This document shows positions 15,840 to 23,512 of a stretch of DNA of 39,384 nucleotides, in pieces. Position 1 is the stretch's first letter; each line of letters opens with the position of its first letter. The stretch is taken from positions 1 through 39,384 of the forward strand of contig CAZIPZ010000008.1 of the NCBI GenBank assembly GCA_964541075.1. The letters run 5' to 3'. The stretch is from CAZIPZ01 sp964541075. GTDB taxonomy: Bacteria; Acidobacteriota; Terriglobia; 20CM-2-55-15. The translations under genes were made by a program, and so were the position numbers. The notes below the pieces were generated by a model, which was not told the DNA's origin, did no database searches, and saw only the letters and a program-made list of their open reading frames with translations.

Positions 15840-17768
15840 ATGAAGCTCACAGGGATGAAACCAATAGTGCTCCTGATAGCGCTGCTGTGTCTTTCCCTTG
15901 CGATATCGGCTCAGAACCAGAATCCGGCCAAGGACAAGGACAAGATGGGCGCGGATCAGTTCGAGGACGCCCATCGCGGGATGTTTACCAATCAGACTGA
16001 TAAAGCGAAAGACGTTGGTCAGTTCACCGACCAGATGTCAAAGTCGCTGCCGGGCGACGCTGCCGCGGTCGGCAAGATCGAACGGAAGAATCTTGTCGAC
16101 GAATATATCTTTGGCCGCATCGAGAAAGATGGAATTCCTCACGCCGGACTGAGCACCGATGAAGAATTCATCCGCCGCGTATATCTGGATTTGACCGGCC
16201 TTCTGCCGAGCTCGGACGCCGTTCGCACCTTTGTTGCGGACAAGAGCGCCGACAAGCGCGACAAGGTGATCGATTCTCTAATCGGGACTGAGGAATTTTC
16301 AGAACAGTGGGCGTGGTTCCTCGGCGACTTGTATCGCCTGAACAGCATGGGCGGCAACGGCAAAGATGCGTTTCAGGTGTGGACGAAGGATTGGCTGAAA
16401 GTGGATCGTCCTTATGACAAGGTCGTCTCCGATCTTTTGACCGGAAGCGCAAAGAGCCATGGACTCGTGTCGCAGTTGGCTTTCTTCGGCCGCATTCTCC
16501 GAAACAGCGGATTGAAGAACAGAGATCTAACGGATCCGCACAATATTGCGGCGACCGTGAATCGTCTGGACGCTATCGACGAAATGAACGTCGAGATTTC
16601 CCGATTCTTCCTTGGACTCAACATCGACTGTATTTCATGCCATGACGGCGCCGGTCACCTCGAATCGGTCAATCTTTACCTCTCGGAAAAGACCCGAACC
16701 GAGTTTGCTTCGCAGGCCGCTTTCCTTGGCAAGCTGAGAATGGTCGGCACGTATAACGTGAACGCCACGGAACTGGTGCTGGACGACAGTGCTCCTGGCT
16801 ACACGACAGGAAATGATGCGCCGTACTTCACGGAGAGCGAAAGCCGCTTCCCGCGCACCGGCGAAACCTATCAGCCGGCGTTCATGCTGACTGGCGAAAA
16901 GCCACGAGCTGGAATGAACCCTCGCGCCGAGTTGGCGCGCATGATCACGTCGCATCCTCAATTCGCTCGCGCTGCTGTCAACTTGATCTGGGGTAAATTG
17001 ATGACGGTAGGTTTTGTCGAGCCGTGGGATAGTTTCGATCTCGCTCGCATCGATCCCAAGAATCCTCCGCCGAAGCCTTGGACGATTCAGCCAACATATC
17101 CTGAATTGCTGGAAGCTCTCTCCAACGATTTCCGCGAGAATGGCCACAGCATGCATCGCTTGATGAAAATGATCATGAAGTCGAATGCATATCAGCTTTC
17201 GTCGAAGTTCCCAGGGGAATGGAAGGATGCATACACACAATATTACGCCAGGAAGTACGTGCGCGTGATGACAGGCCCCGAAGTTGTGGACACGCTAGCC
17301 CAGGTTACGGCCCGTCCGTATAAGTTCGTCTTTGATGGCGTACCGGTAAGCCGAATCAAGCAGGTTACCGACCTTGGCGACATTCCGGCCCGACGAGGCG
17401 CAGGAAACAAGGACGGCCTCGATGTCAGCTCGATCATGAACAGTTTCTTTGAGAACAACCGTGAGTCTCCGGTTCCGACCGGCAACAGGGCGACTGCCTT
17501 GCAGGCCATCCTGATGATGAGCACGAACCTCGTGAATTCCCGCGTCCTTGCAGAAGGCGGCGGCCGTGTTCAGCAGTTGGTCGAGTCCAACAAGACGAGC
17601 GATGAGGTGATCGAAGAACTGTATCTTTCGACTTTGTCGCGCTGGCCGACTGCAGTGGAAAAGCAGACCGTTCTTCAGTCCTTCGAGTTTGAAAAGGACC
17701 GCAAGAAGGCTGCCCAGGATCTGCAATGGGCATTGATCAACGGCGTGGAGTTCGTGTTGAATCACTAA
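15840..17768 (+). CDS. DUF1549/DUF1553 domain secreted protein
   Basis: This 642-residue protein has a signal peptide (about 7-24, cut near ISA), a DUF1549 domain (about 80-290, starting at the LVDEYIFGRIEKDGI segment) and a DUF1553 domain (about 360-640). A single haem-c-like motif CISCH is at 264-268 inside DUF1549. Such proteins are frequent in Planctomycetes and Acidobacteriota and are usually encoded next to a DUF1501 (sulfatase-like) protein; none is present here. The function is unknown. The AAGGAG site (15828-15833) sets the start. A strong terminator follows the stop, so it is a single-gene unit. Confidence 0.88.
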   Translation: MKLTGMKPIVLLIALLCLSLAISAQNQNPAKDKDKMGADQFEDAHRGMFTNQTDKAKDVGQFTDQMSKSLPGDAAAVGKIERKNLVDEYIFGRIEKDGIPHAGLSTDEEFIRRVYLDLTGLLPSSDAVRTFVADKSADKRDKVIDSLIGTEEFSEQWAWFLGDLYRLNSMGGNGKDAFQVWTKDWLKVDRPYDKVVSDLLTGSAKSHGLVSQLAFFGRILRNSGLKNRDLTDPHNIAATVNRLDAIDEMNVEISRFFLGLNIDCISCHDGAGHLESVNLYLSEKTRTEFASQAAFLGKLRMVGTYNVNATELVLDDSAPGYTTGNDAPYFTESESRFPRTGETYQPAFMLTGEKPRAGMNPRAELARMITSHPQFARAAVNLIWGKLMTVGFVEPWDSFDLARIDPKNPPPKPWTIQPTYPELLEALSNDFRENGHSMHRLMKMIMKSNAYQLSSKFPGEWKDAYTQYYARKYVRVMTGPEVVDTLAQVTARPYKFVFDGVPVSRIKQVTDLGDIPARRGAGNKDGLDVSSIMNSFFENNRESPVPTGNRATALQAILMMSTNLVNSRVLAEGGGRVQQLVESNKTSDEVIEELYLSTLSRWPTAVEKQTVLQSFEFEKDRKKAAQDLQWALINGVEFVLNH

Positions 17769-17793
17769 ACTTCACTAAGCTTCGGTAGAAACG

Positions 17794-17829
17794 AGGCGCG
17801 GAAGATTTCAGTCTTCTGCGCCTTTTTCT
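17794..17829 (+). terminator. Rho-independent terminator
   Basis: A 12-bp stem with one G-T pair (17794-17805 with 17812-17823, loop TTTCAG) is followed by a run rich in T (TTTTTCTTTTTT). It ends the DUF1549/DUF1553 transcript. Confidence 0.9.
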
Positions 17830-17859
17830 TTTTTCTCCTATCCGGTTTCGGATTTTTCG

Positions 17860-17889
17860 TTGACAACAAAATCAACGGTGCCAAAGAAT
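17860..17889 (+). promoter_or_regulatory. Promoter candidate of the first receptor gene
   Basis: TTGACA (17860-17865), 18 bases, then AAGAAT (17884-17889), which matches TATAAT at four of six positions. It lies about 130 bases before the receptor start. Confidence 0.35.
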
Positions 17890-18020
17890 GACCGCAGTAC
17901 AGTTCTAGTCGTTTTTTTGAACATCGCGGAAATTTGCTGAATCTCCTGCTTGGGATGGGATGGATTTGGAGGGAGACCGGCGATTTCAGCGCAAACCTTG
18001 ACGTGCAAAGAGGAGGCGAA

Positions 18021-21000
18021 ATGCATCACCCAACGTCTGTGCGATGGATCCTCTTAGTTTCTTTTCTACTCCTGAATGTCTCGCGTGGGTATGCCCAAAC
18101 GAGCGCCGGAGCCATTGTTGGAAGTGTCTCGGATGCCTCGGGAGCAATGATTCCCGGTGTAGAGGTGACAGCAACGAATCTGGGCACGAACCAGACCCGC
18201 CAGGTTGTCACCAACGAAACGGGAAATTATAGAATCGAACCCTTGCAGGCCGGCGTGTACACCGTATCTGCCGAACTGCCGGGTTTTAGAAAGGCTGTTC
18301 GAAGCGACCTTAAGGTCGACGTCGATGCGCGCCTCCGAATTGACTTCAAAATGGAAGTCGGCGCCGTCAGCGAAGTTGTCGAAGTGACCGGGCAGGCGCC
18401 TGTGGTGCAAACGGACAGTTCACAGGTCGGACAAGTCGTTGACGAACGCAAGATTGTCGATCTGCCGCTGCCTGGGCGCAACTTTTCCGCTCTTGCGTAT
18501 ATCACGCCGGGAACGTTTGCCCCCCGCCCGAATTCTCACCTTGCGACGCGCGGGCAATTCGTCGCTGTCGGCATGGACGAGCGAACCAATCAATTCATTC
18601 TCGACGGCGTCAACAACAACAGCTCCATCACAATGGAGCCAGCCGCCCGCATTAATATTGATGCAGTGGGTGAGTTCAAGATCCAAACTCAAAACTACAC
18701 TGCACAGTATGGCCGTTTTGCGGGGGCGCAGGTCGATGTGATCACGAAATCCGGAACGAATGACATCCACGGAACGATTTTTGGATTCACGCGAAACGAC
18801 AACTTGGACGCCCGAAACTTTTTCGACCCGTGGCCGTTTCCAAAGAAACATGAGTATAAGCGGCATCAGTACGGGGGAGTCGTCGGCGGTCCGATAGTGC
18901 GTGACAAGTTGTTCTTCTTCGTCGGGTATCAGGGTCAGCGACAGCTTCAGATTCGTTCGACAACGCCGACCATCCCTCTGCCGGAATTCTGGGAGGGAGA
19001 TCTCTCGCGGATAAGCAGAGTCGTTCGCGACCCATTGACGGGCCAGCCGTTCCCGAATAATCAAATTCCCAAAAGTCGAATCCACCCGATTTCGGTGAAA
19101 TTTAGACCGCTCTGGGAGCGTGCGACGTTGGTCAATAGTTCCTTGATTCGGAACGCCGCTTCAACGATCAGGGAGCCTGAGAACGTAAACACGCCGAACA
19201 TCAAGGTTAACTACAATCTTTCGTCAAGCCACCAGATGATCGGTTCGTGGTCGATGTCCAGCATCAATCACTTGGAATGGAACGTCGCCGGCAACCCTGA
19301 GATTCCGGGCTTCATGCTCTGCTGTTCGGTGCGAAATCAGAATTTTTCGTTTCAGGATGTGCTGACGCTGTCTGCTACTTTCATCAACGAATTCCGGGGC
19401 GGCATGGCTCGCAGCCACCGTGTTCGGGTTCCTGAGGATCGAAAGAAAAACTATGCGGCCGAGTTCGGCATTCATGGAACAGGATCGGATTATGATCCGC
19501 AGTTCTGGGCTTATCCCAGAGTCAACGTCACTGGTTACAACTTTCTAGGGAACTCACTGCTTGAGCCTCGAGTCGAAGGAAACTGGATGATAACCGACAT
19601 CATTTCGATACAGCGGGGCAATCACGCCATCAAATTCGGCGGGGACCTTTTCAAGCAGTTTTCAACCGGCGGGATCTTCTTTACGCCGCAGACGGGAATC
19701 TTCAACTTCACAGGATCGGTCACGGGAGATGCAATGGCCGATTTCCTGTTAGGTTATCCCGACACGACCCAGCGAAAGATTCCGACTGCTGCTAATTTGC
19801 CGATCGCCATGTATCCAAGCAAATGGTCCAGTGATTGGTTCATCCAGGACGATTGGAGAGCGACGTCGAACCTCACCCTGAATCTGGGCCTGCGATACGA
19901 AGCAATGTTTCCAATGGATGAGAAATACGACAAATTTTCAACGTTCGATCCAAGTCTGGGAAATGGCAAGGGAGGAATAAGGCTTCTTCGCGAAAATTCA
20001 CGGCAGCAGGACGCGATCAACGCATTCAAGAGGCTGTATCCCAATATCATCTTTGGATCGTCGGAAAAGTACCACAAGACCGATGCCAACAACTTTGCCC
20101 CGCGCGTCGGTTTTGCTTGGACTCCTGGGGGGAAGACCACCACAGCCGTTCGGGGCGGCTACGGAATCTTCTATCAAATCGATGACCTCTGCTGGTGCGG
20201 CGGTTACAATCAACCGCCCTATTCGATCACTCAGCGTTTTACGCGCGCCGACAACCCAACATGGGACAATCTCTGGCCCGGTTCCGGCGTGGGTGCGGTC
20301 GTACTGGCCAACAATCTCAACTATGACTACGTGAATGAGTACTACGGCCACTGGGATCTTGGCGTCCAGCAGGAGGTTCCGGGCGGCGTAGTCGTGGACG
20401 TCTCCTACATCGGAAAGAAGGGTTCCAAGCTTCTCGGGCCGCGCGATATCAATCAGCCGCTGGTAGCAAACGGTCCAAAACCGTATCCGGACTTCGGGCC
20501 GATCGAGTACGTGGAGAACCAGGGCAGCAGTATATTTCACGGACTTCAGTCGAGAGTCGAGCGTCGATCCGAAAAAGGACTGACCATGCTGATCTCTTAT
20601 GCTTGGAGCAAGTTGATTGACGACGGCGGCGGCCGGCGTATTTCCAACACTCCTCCTCGGCAGAATGCGTACAACCTGAAGGCCGAACGCGGTCTCGGTT
20701 TGGAAGACATTCGCCATCGCTTCTCCGGAAGCTTCGTCTACAATCTGCCATTCGGATCGAGCTTGGGCGGAGTCGCTCGAGCATTGCTCACCGGATGGGA
20801 ACTTTCATCAATTGTGCGCGCCAATACGGGAAGCCCGCAGACTCCGACTCTCGCTCAAAACATCAGCGGCAGGGGACGGAACGCAGATCGGCCGAACATC
20901 GTTGGCAATCCCAAGCTTGAGAATCCGAATCCTCGAACAGGGTGGTGGAATCGCGCAGCGTTTGCCCTTCCTGCTCCCGGAACCTTCGGCAATGCAGCCC

Positions 21001-21230
21001 GGGGCAGCATCATCGGTCCCGGTTACTTCGGCACCGACGCCGCTCTGATGAAGCGGTTTGTGATCTCCGAAGAAAAGAGCTTCCAGTTCCGCTGGGAAAT
21101 GTTCAATGTGTTTAATCAGGTGAACTTCTTCCCATCAAATCAGCTGAACTTTGATTCGCCTACGTTTGGAACCATCGGAATAGCACTACCGAGCCGCCAA
21201 ATGCAGGCCGGATTGAAGTTCATTTTCTAA
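18021..21230 (+). CDS. Oar-type TonB-dependent receptor
   Basis: This 1069-residue outer-membrane protein has a signal peptide (cut near YAQ), a carboxypeptidase-regulatory-like domain (about 28-110, starting GAIVGSVSDASGAMIPGV), a TonB plug and a large beta barrel ending in GLKFIF with a terminal Phe. The Oar-type receptors import unknown, probably macromolecule-derived, substrates with energy from TonB. The start is the ATG at 18021 with GGAGG 7 bases upstream; an upstream frame from 17934 lacks support. Two cysteine pairs (CC in GFMLCCS and CWC in DDLCWCGG) are in barrel loops and could form disulfides. It differs from the other three receptors in the window and belongs to a different subgroup. 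Confidence 0.9.
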   Translation: MHHPTSVRWILLVSFLLLNVSRGYAQTSAGAIVGSVSDASGAMIPGVEVTATNLGTNQTRQVVTNETGNYRIEPLQAGVYTVSAELPGFRKAVRSDLKVDVDARLRIDFKMEVGAVSEVVEVTGQAPVVQTDSSQVGQVVDERKIVDLPLPGRNFSALAYITPGTFAPRPNSHLATRGQFVAVGMDERTNQFILDGVNNNSSITMEPAARINIDAVGEFKIQTQNYTAQYGRFAGAQVDVITKSGTNDIHGTIFGFTRNDNLDARNFFDPWPFPKKHEYKRHQYGGVVGGPIVRDKLFFFVGYQGQRQLQIRSTTPTIPLPEFWEGDLSRISRVVRDPLTGQPFPNNQIPKSRIHPISVKFRPLWERATLVNSSLIRNAASTIREPENVNTPNIKVNYNLSSSHQMIGSWSMSSINHLEWNVAGNPEIPGFMLCCSVRNQNFSFQDVLTLSATFINEFRGGMARSHRVRVPEDRKKNYAAEFGIHGTGSDYDPQFWAYPRVNVTGYNFLGNSLLEPRVEGNWMITDIISIQRGNHAIKFGGDLFKQFSTGGIFFTPQTGIFNFTGSVTGDAMADFLLGYPDTTQRKIPTAANLPIAMYPSKWSSDWFIQDDWRATSNLTLNLGLRYEAMFPMDEKYDKFSTFDPSLGNGKGGIRLLRENSRQQDAINAFKRLYPNIIFGSSEKYHKTDANNFAPRVGFAWTPGGKTTTAVRGGYGIFYQIDDLCWCGGYNQPPYSITQRFTRADNPTWDNLWPGSGVGAVVLANNLNYDYVNEYYGHWDLGVQQEVPGGVVVDVSYIGKKGSKLLGPRDINQPLVANGPKPYPDFGPIEYVENQGSSIFHGLQSRVERRSEKGLTMLISYAWSKLIDDGGGRRISNTPPRQNAYNLKAERGLGLEDIRHRFSGSFVYNLPFGSSLGGVARALLTGWELSSIVRANTGSPQTPTLAQNISGRGRNADRPNIVGNPKLENPNPRTGWWNRAAFALPAPGTFGNAARGSIIGPGYFGTDAALMKRFVISEEKSFQFRWEMFNVFNQVNFFPSNQLNFDSPTFGTIGIALPSRQMQAGLKFIF

Positions 21231-21538
21231 TCACGATCGCAGAGACGTTGGCGGAATGAGTCATTCCGTCAACGTCTTTCGGTNNNNNNNNNNNNNNCAT
21301 CCCTCCTACAGCCTTCGCGGATTTCCACTCTGGGTCGCGCCGAACATTTCCGTCGCATCTTCCTCGGCAAGCCCATGCGCTCCGGCATAAGCGACTCGTG
21401 ACCGGCAGTGAACATTCAATGCGAGACCCACGCCCTTTGAAGGGTTCGACATGAATCGAGCTTTAGGACGATTCCCATAAGGTTTGAACGATCTCTGATG
21501 GCAGGAGACTTGCACCATGAATAGCGGGAGTCTCGATT
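21231..21538. other. Intergenic region with assembly gap
   Basis: After the receptor terminator, 14 unknown bases (21284-21297) break the assembly, so the true length here is not known. A 70-codon minus-strand frame (21306-21518) has no ribosome binding site or recognisable family and is not called. I see nothing else. Confidence 0.6.
21243..21280 (+). terminator. Rho-independent-like terminator
   Basis: AGACGTTGGCGGAATGA (21243-21259) and its near-complement (21261-21277, one G-T pair) form a long hairpin 12 bases after the receptor stop, followed by TTC. The sequence ends in unknown bases soon after. Confidence 0.8.
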
Positions 21539-21724
21539 ATGCCGAATCAGAAGCACCGTAAGAAAAAAGACGGAGTCAACAAGAGCAAGAAAATCCAGGC
21601 AATGCGCGCCAAGGAGGCTGGTGCGCGCCCGATGCCGAGACCTAGGGCAACCGGCAAGAGACCGGGAGAGACGTCAAAATTTGACGTTGTGAAGGATCGT
21701 CCGGGCGGCATGCAGAGGGCGTAA
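21539..21724 (+). CDS. Small basic hypothetical protein
   Basis: This 61-residue protein is rich in Lys and Arg (N-terminal QKHRKKKDGVNKSKK) and probably disordered. GGGAG lies 8 bases before the ATG. I do not recognise a family. It lies 5 bases before the CsbD-like gene and may be co-transcribed with it. The high charge could suit nucleic-acid binding, but this is speculation. Confidence 0.5.
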   Translation: MPNQKHRKKKDGVNKSKKIQAMRAKEAGARPMPRPRATGKRPGETSKFDVVKDRPGGMQRA

Positions 21725-21729
21725 AAGCT

Positions 21730-21951
21730 ATGCCAACCAACACGCTGAAAAAACATTGGTTAACGCTTTCGAAGGAACTCAAAGAACGTTGGCCCGATCT
21801 GACTCCAACAGATTTTGAGTATATCGACGGCTTCGAGGATCGTTTAGTCGACACTGTTGCTCTCAGGCGGCATATCCCACGGTTAGAAGCGGAGCGAGAT
21901 GTCCAGGATTTCCTGGAGCATCTGAGTGTCGTCCAGCGTCCGCCCCAATGA
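21730..21951 (+). CDS. CsbD-like stress-response protein
   Basis: This 73-residue protein matches the CsbD pattern: a helix with ELKERWPDLTPTDFEYIDG, then a second helical part with residues 35-65. CsbD-family proteins are small, general-stress-induced proteins with no known activity. It sits directly after the small basic gene. The ribosome binding site is weak, as expected if translation is coupled to the upstream gene. Confidence 0.65.
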   Translation: MPTNTLKKHWLTLSKELKERWPDLTPTDFEYIDGFEDRLVDTVALRRHIPRLEAERDVQDFLEHLSVVQRPPQ

Positions 21952-22121
21952 AGAGAGGGTTTTGCGAAGCCTCGCACACAGAGAGAATTTCCGCGAGCGG
22001 AGGTCGCATCTTTGGGATGCGAATGCGTTCAGGCATGGCGTCGATGACTGACTTGGAGCGTCGAGTTGATGGACAGCCCTCTTGGAGAGCGGTGCTTTAA
22101 AAAGATAAGAGCAGGTGAACA

Positions 22122-22316
22122 ATGAAGCCCCTAAAAGTAGCGCTGCTGTGGTCGGCTATTTTCGTTCTGCTGACCACTCTAGGTTGGGTCTTTACGCTTC
22201 CCGGCGTAATTCAACTGATTCTTTTTGTCTCTGGAGAAATTTGGATTGCCCGGCATCGGCGTCTGGTCCAAACCGAGGCCGTAACGGTGGAGCCGGATCG
22301 ACGAAGGGTCGCGTAG
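22122..22316 (+). CDS. Small membrane protein
   Basis: This 64-residue protein has two hydrophobic segments (about 5-22 and 27-42) followed by a basic, charged C-terminus. AGGTGA lies 4 bases before the ATG. No family is recognised. Its stop is 2 bases from the stop of the convergent permease gene, which is compact enough to be real. It could be part of the same small-protein unit as the CsbD-like gene, 170 bases upstream. Confidence 0.5.
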   Translation: MKPLKVALLWSAIFVLLTTLGWVFTLPGVIQLILFVSGEIWIARHRRLVQTEAVTVEPDRRRVA

Positions 22317-22318
22317 TC

Positions 22319-23326
22319 TTAGCGTTGTCGTTCTCCGGATGCGGCGCCTACCGCCGCCGAGACCGGATTAGAATCATTGCGGCGTGGATTAATGACGCGC
22401 TGCTTGACCAGTTTCCTGAACCACCAGGAGGTCAGGAGCGGCGTTAAGACCGCTGTTACGATTACTGAAGCGGTGACCTGGATGGTCGCAGCTTCTGCGA
22501 CTGGCGCATAAGCGGCATCCGCCATCGCCACGGCTTGCGGGACTGCGGCAGAATTGCCTGCTGTGCTGGAAGCTGCGGCGCCTGCGATTCCCGTTCCCCC
22601 AAGCAGTCTGTCCACAAGGATGCATGCGAAGCCGGTTACGATCAAGACGGTCAGTCCCAGAACGATTCCAGCTACACCCGCCGTTACGACGGACTTTAGA
22701 TTGATCGTCTGGCCAAGAGTGAACGCCATAAAAGGAATGATGACCGGTTCATGCGATCCGAAGAATCCTTTCACCTCCTCGTCGAGGTTCCCGAGAATCG
22801 AACCCACCACGATGGGCGCGATCACCGAAACCATGGTGAGCCAGGGAATGACGGCGAGTCCGGCGCCCACAAAGATCAGCATCGTCAGGAAAGGACCTGT
22901 TTCGATGCTTTGGACCACATAAGTTCCTGCATCCTCCTTATCGCCCATAGCGCTCGTTAGCGCCAGAAACATCCCGCCATTGGTGTCGCTCATCGCAACC
23001 ATGATGGCCAGGGTGCTGAGGCCGATAATACTGCCGCCAAACAACTTGGCCACCGTCAAGGCGAAAATCGTAGCTATGCCGACTTTCGCCGCCATAATGC
23101 CGAATCCGCGCAGCAACATTCGAGGAGCCGTTCTCACTGTGATCTTCGTACCGACGGTGAACAGGTACATTCCGAGAAGCGTCGGATAGCCCACTCCGGT
23201 TAGCGCCTCGGTAAAGCCGCCGATTTTGAGCAGGTTCGGGAAGAATGTATTGATCAGCATGCCGATGAACAACGGCACGACCATCATTCCGCCCGGCGTC
23301 CGCTGAACGGCCCTGTAGATTTTCAT
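22319..23326 (-). CDS. kdgT: 2-keto-3-deoxygluconate permease family protein
   Basis: This 335-residue inner-membrane transporter matches the KdgT family, which imports 2-keto-3-deoxygluconate with protons. The N-terminus MKIYRAVQRTPGGMMVVPL is typical and sets the start; an in-frame ATG at 23380 would add a tail of 18 residues without support. About 10 hydrophobic segments are visible, with conserved DTNGG and the SIETGPFLTM segment. No kdg kinase, aldolase or pectin lyase gene is nearby, so the link to pectin or uronate use cannot be shown from this window. The ribosome binding site is not apparent. The neighbour on its other side is a divergent TonB receptor, whose promoter shares this 186-base gap. 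Confidence 0.85.
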   Translation of the reverse strand: MKIYRAVQRTPGGMMVVPLFIGMLINTFFPNLLKIGGFTEALTGVGYPTLLGMYLFTVGTKITVRTAPRMLLRGFGIMAAKVGIATIFALTVAKLFGGSIIGLSTLAIMVAMSDTNGGMFLALTSAMGDKEDAGTYVVQSIETGPFLTMLIFVGAGLAVIPWLTMVSVIAPIVVGSILGNLDEEVKGFFGSHEPVIIPFMAFTLGQTINLKSVVTAGVAGIVLGLTVLIVTGFACILVDRLLGGTGIAGAAASSTAGNSAAVPQAVAMADAAYAPVAEAATIQVTASVIVTAVLTPLLTSWWFRKLVKQRVINPRRNDSNPVSAAVGAASGERQR

Positions 23327-23417
23327 CACGAGGAGAATATGGGACTTCGTCTTCCTGCGCGAGTGATTCCTTTCATTCAAAAGTCGTTCAATGCGGCCAG
23401 TTCAAGCCTTTTCCATT

Positions 23418-23446
23418 TTGTGAATAGGCCGCGTTCAGCCTAGAAT
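23418..23446 (+). promoter_or_regulatory. Promoter candidate of the second receptor
   Basis: TTGTGA (23418-23423) and TAGAAT (23441-23446) are 17 bases apart, with the start codon 66 bases downstream. The same -10 hexamer is found before two paralogous receptors. Confidence 0.5.
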
Positions 23447-23512
23447 TTGTTCGATCTTACTCAACAACAAAGGATTCTGGGACGAATCCGTCACAGAACA
23501 TTGGAGGGAACT

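Noticed and set aside
21306..21518. A 70-codon minus-strand frame next to the assembly gap
   Set aside because: No ribosome binding site and no recognised family; the gap makes its end unreliable.
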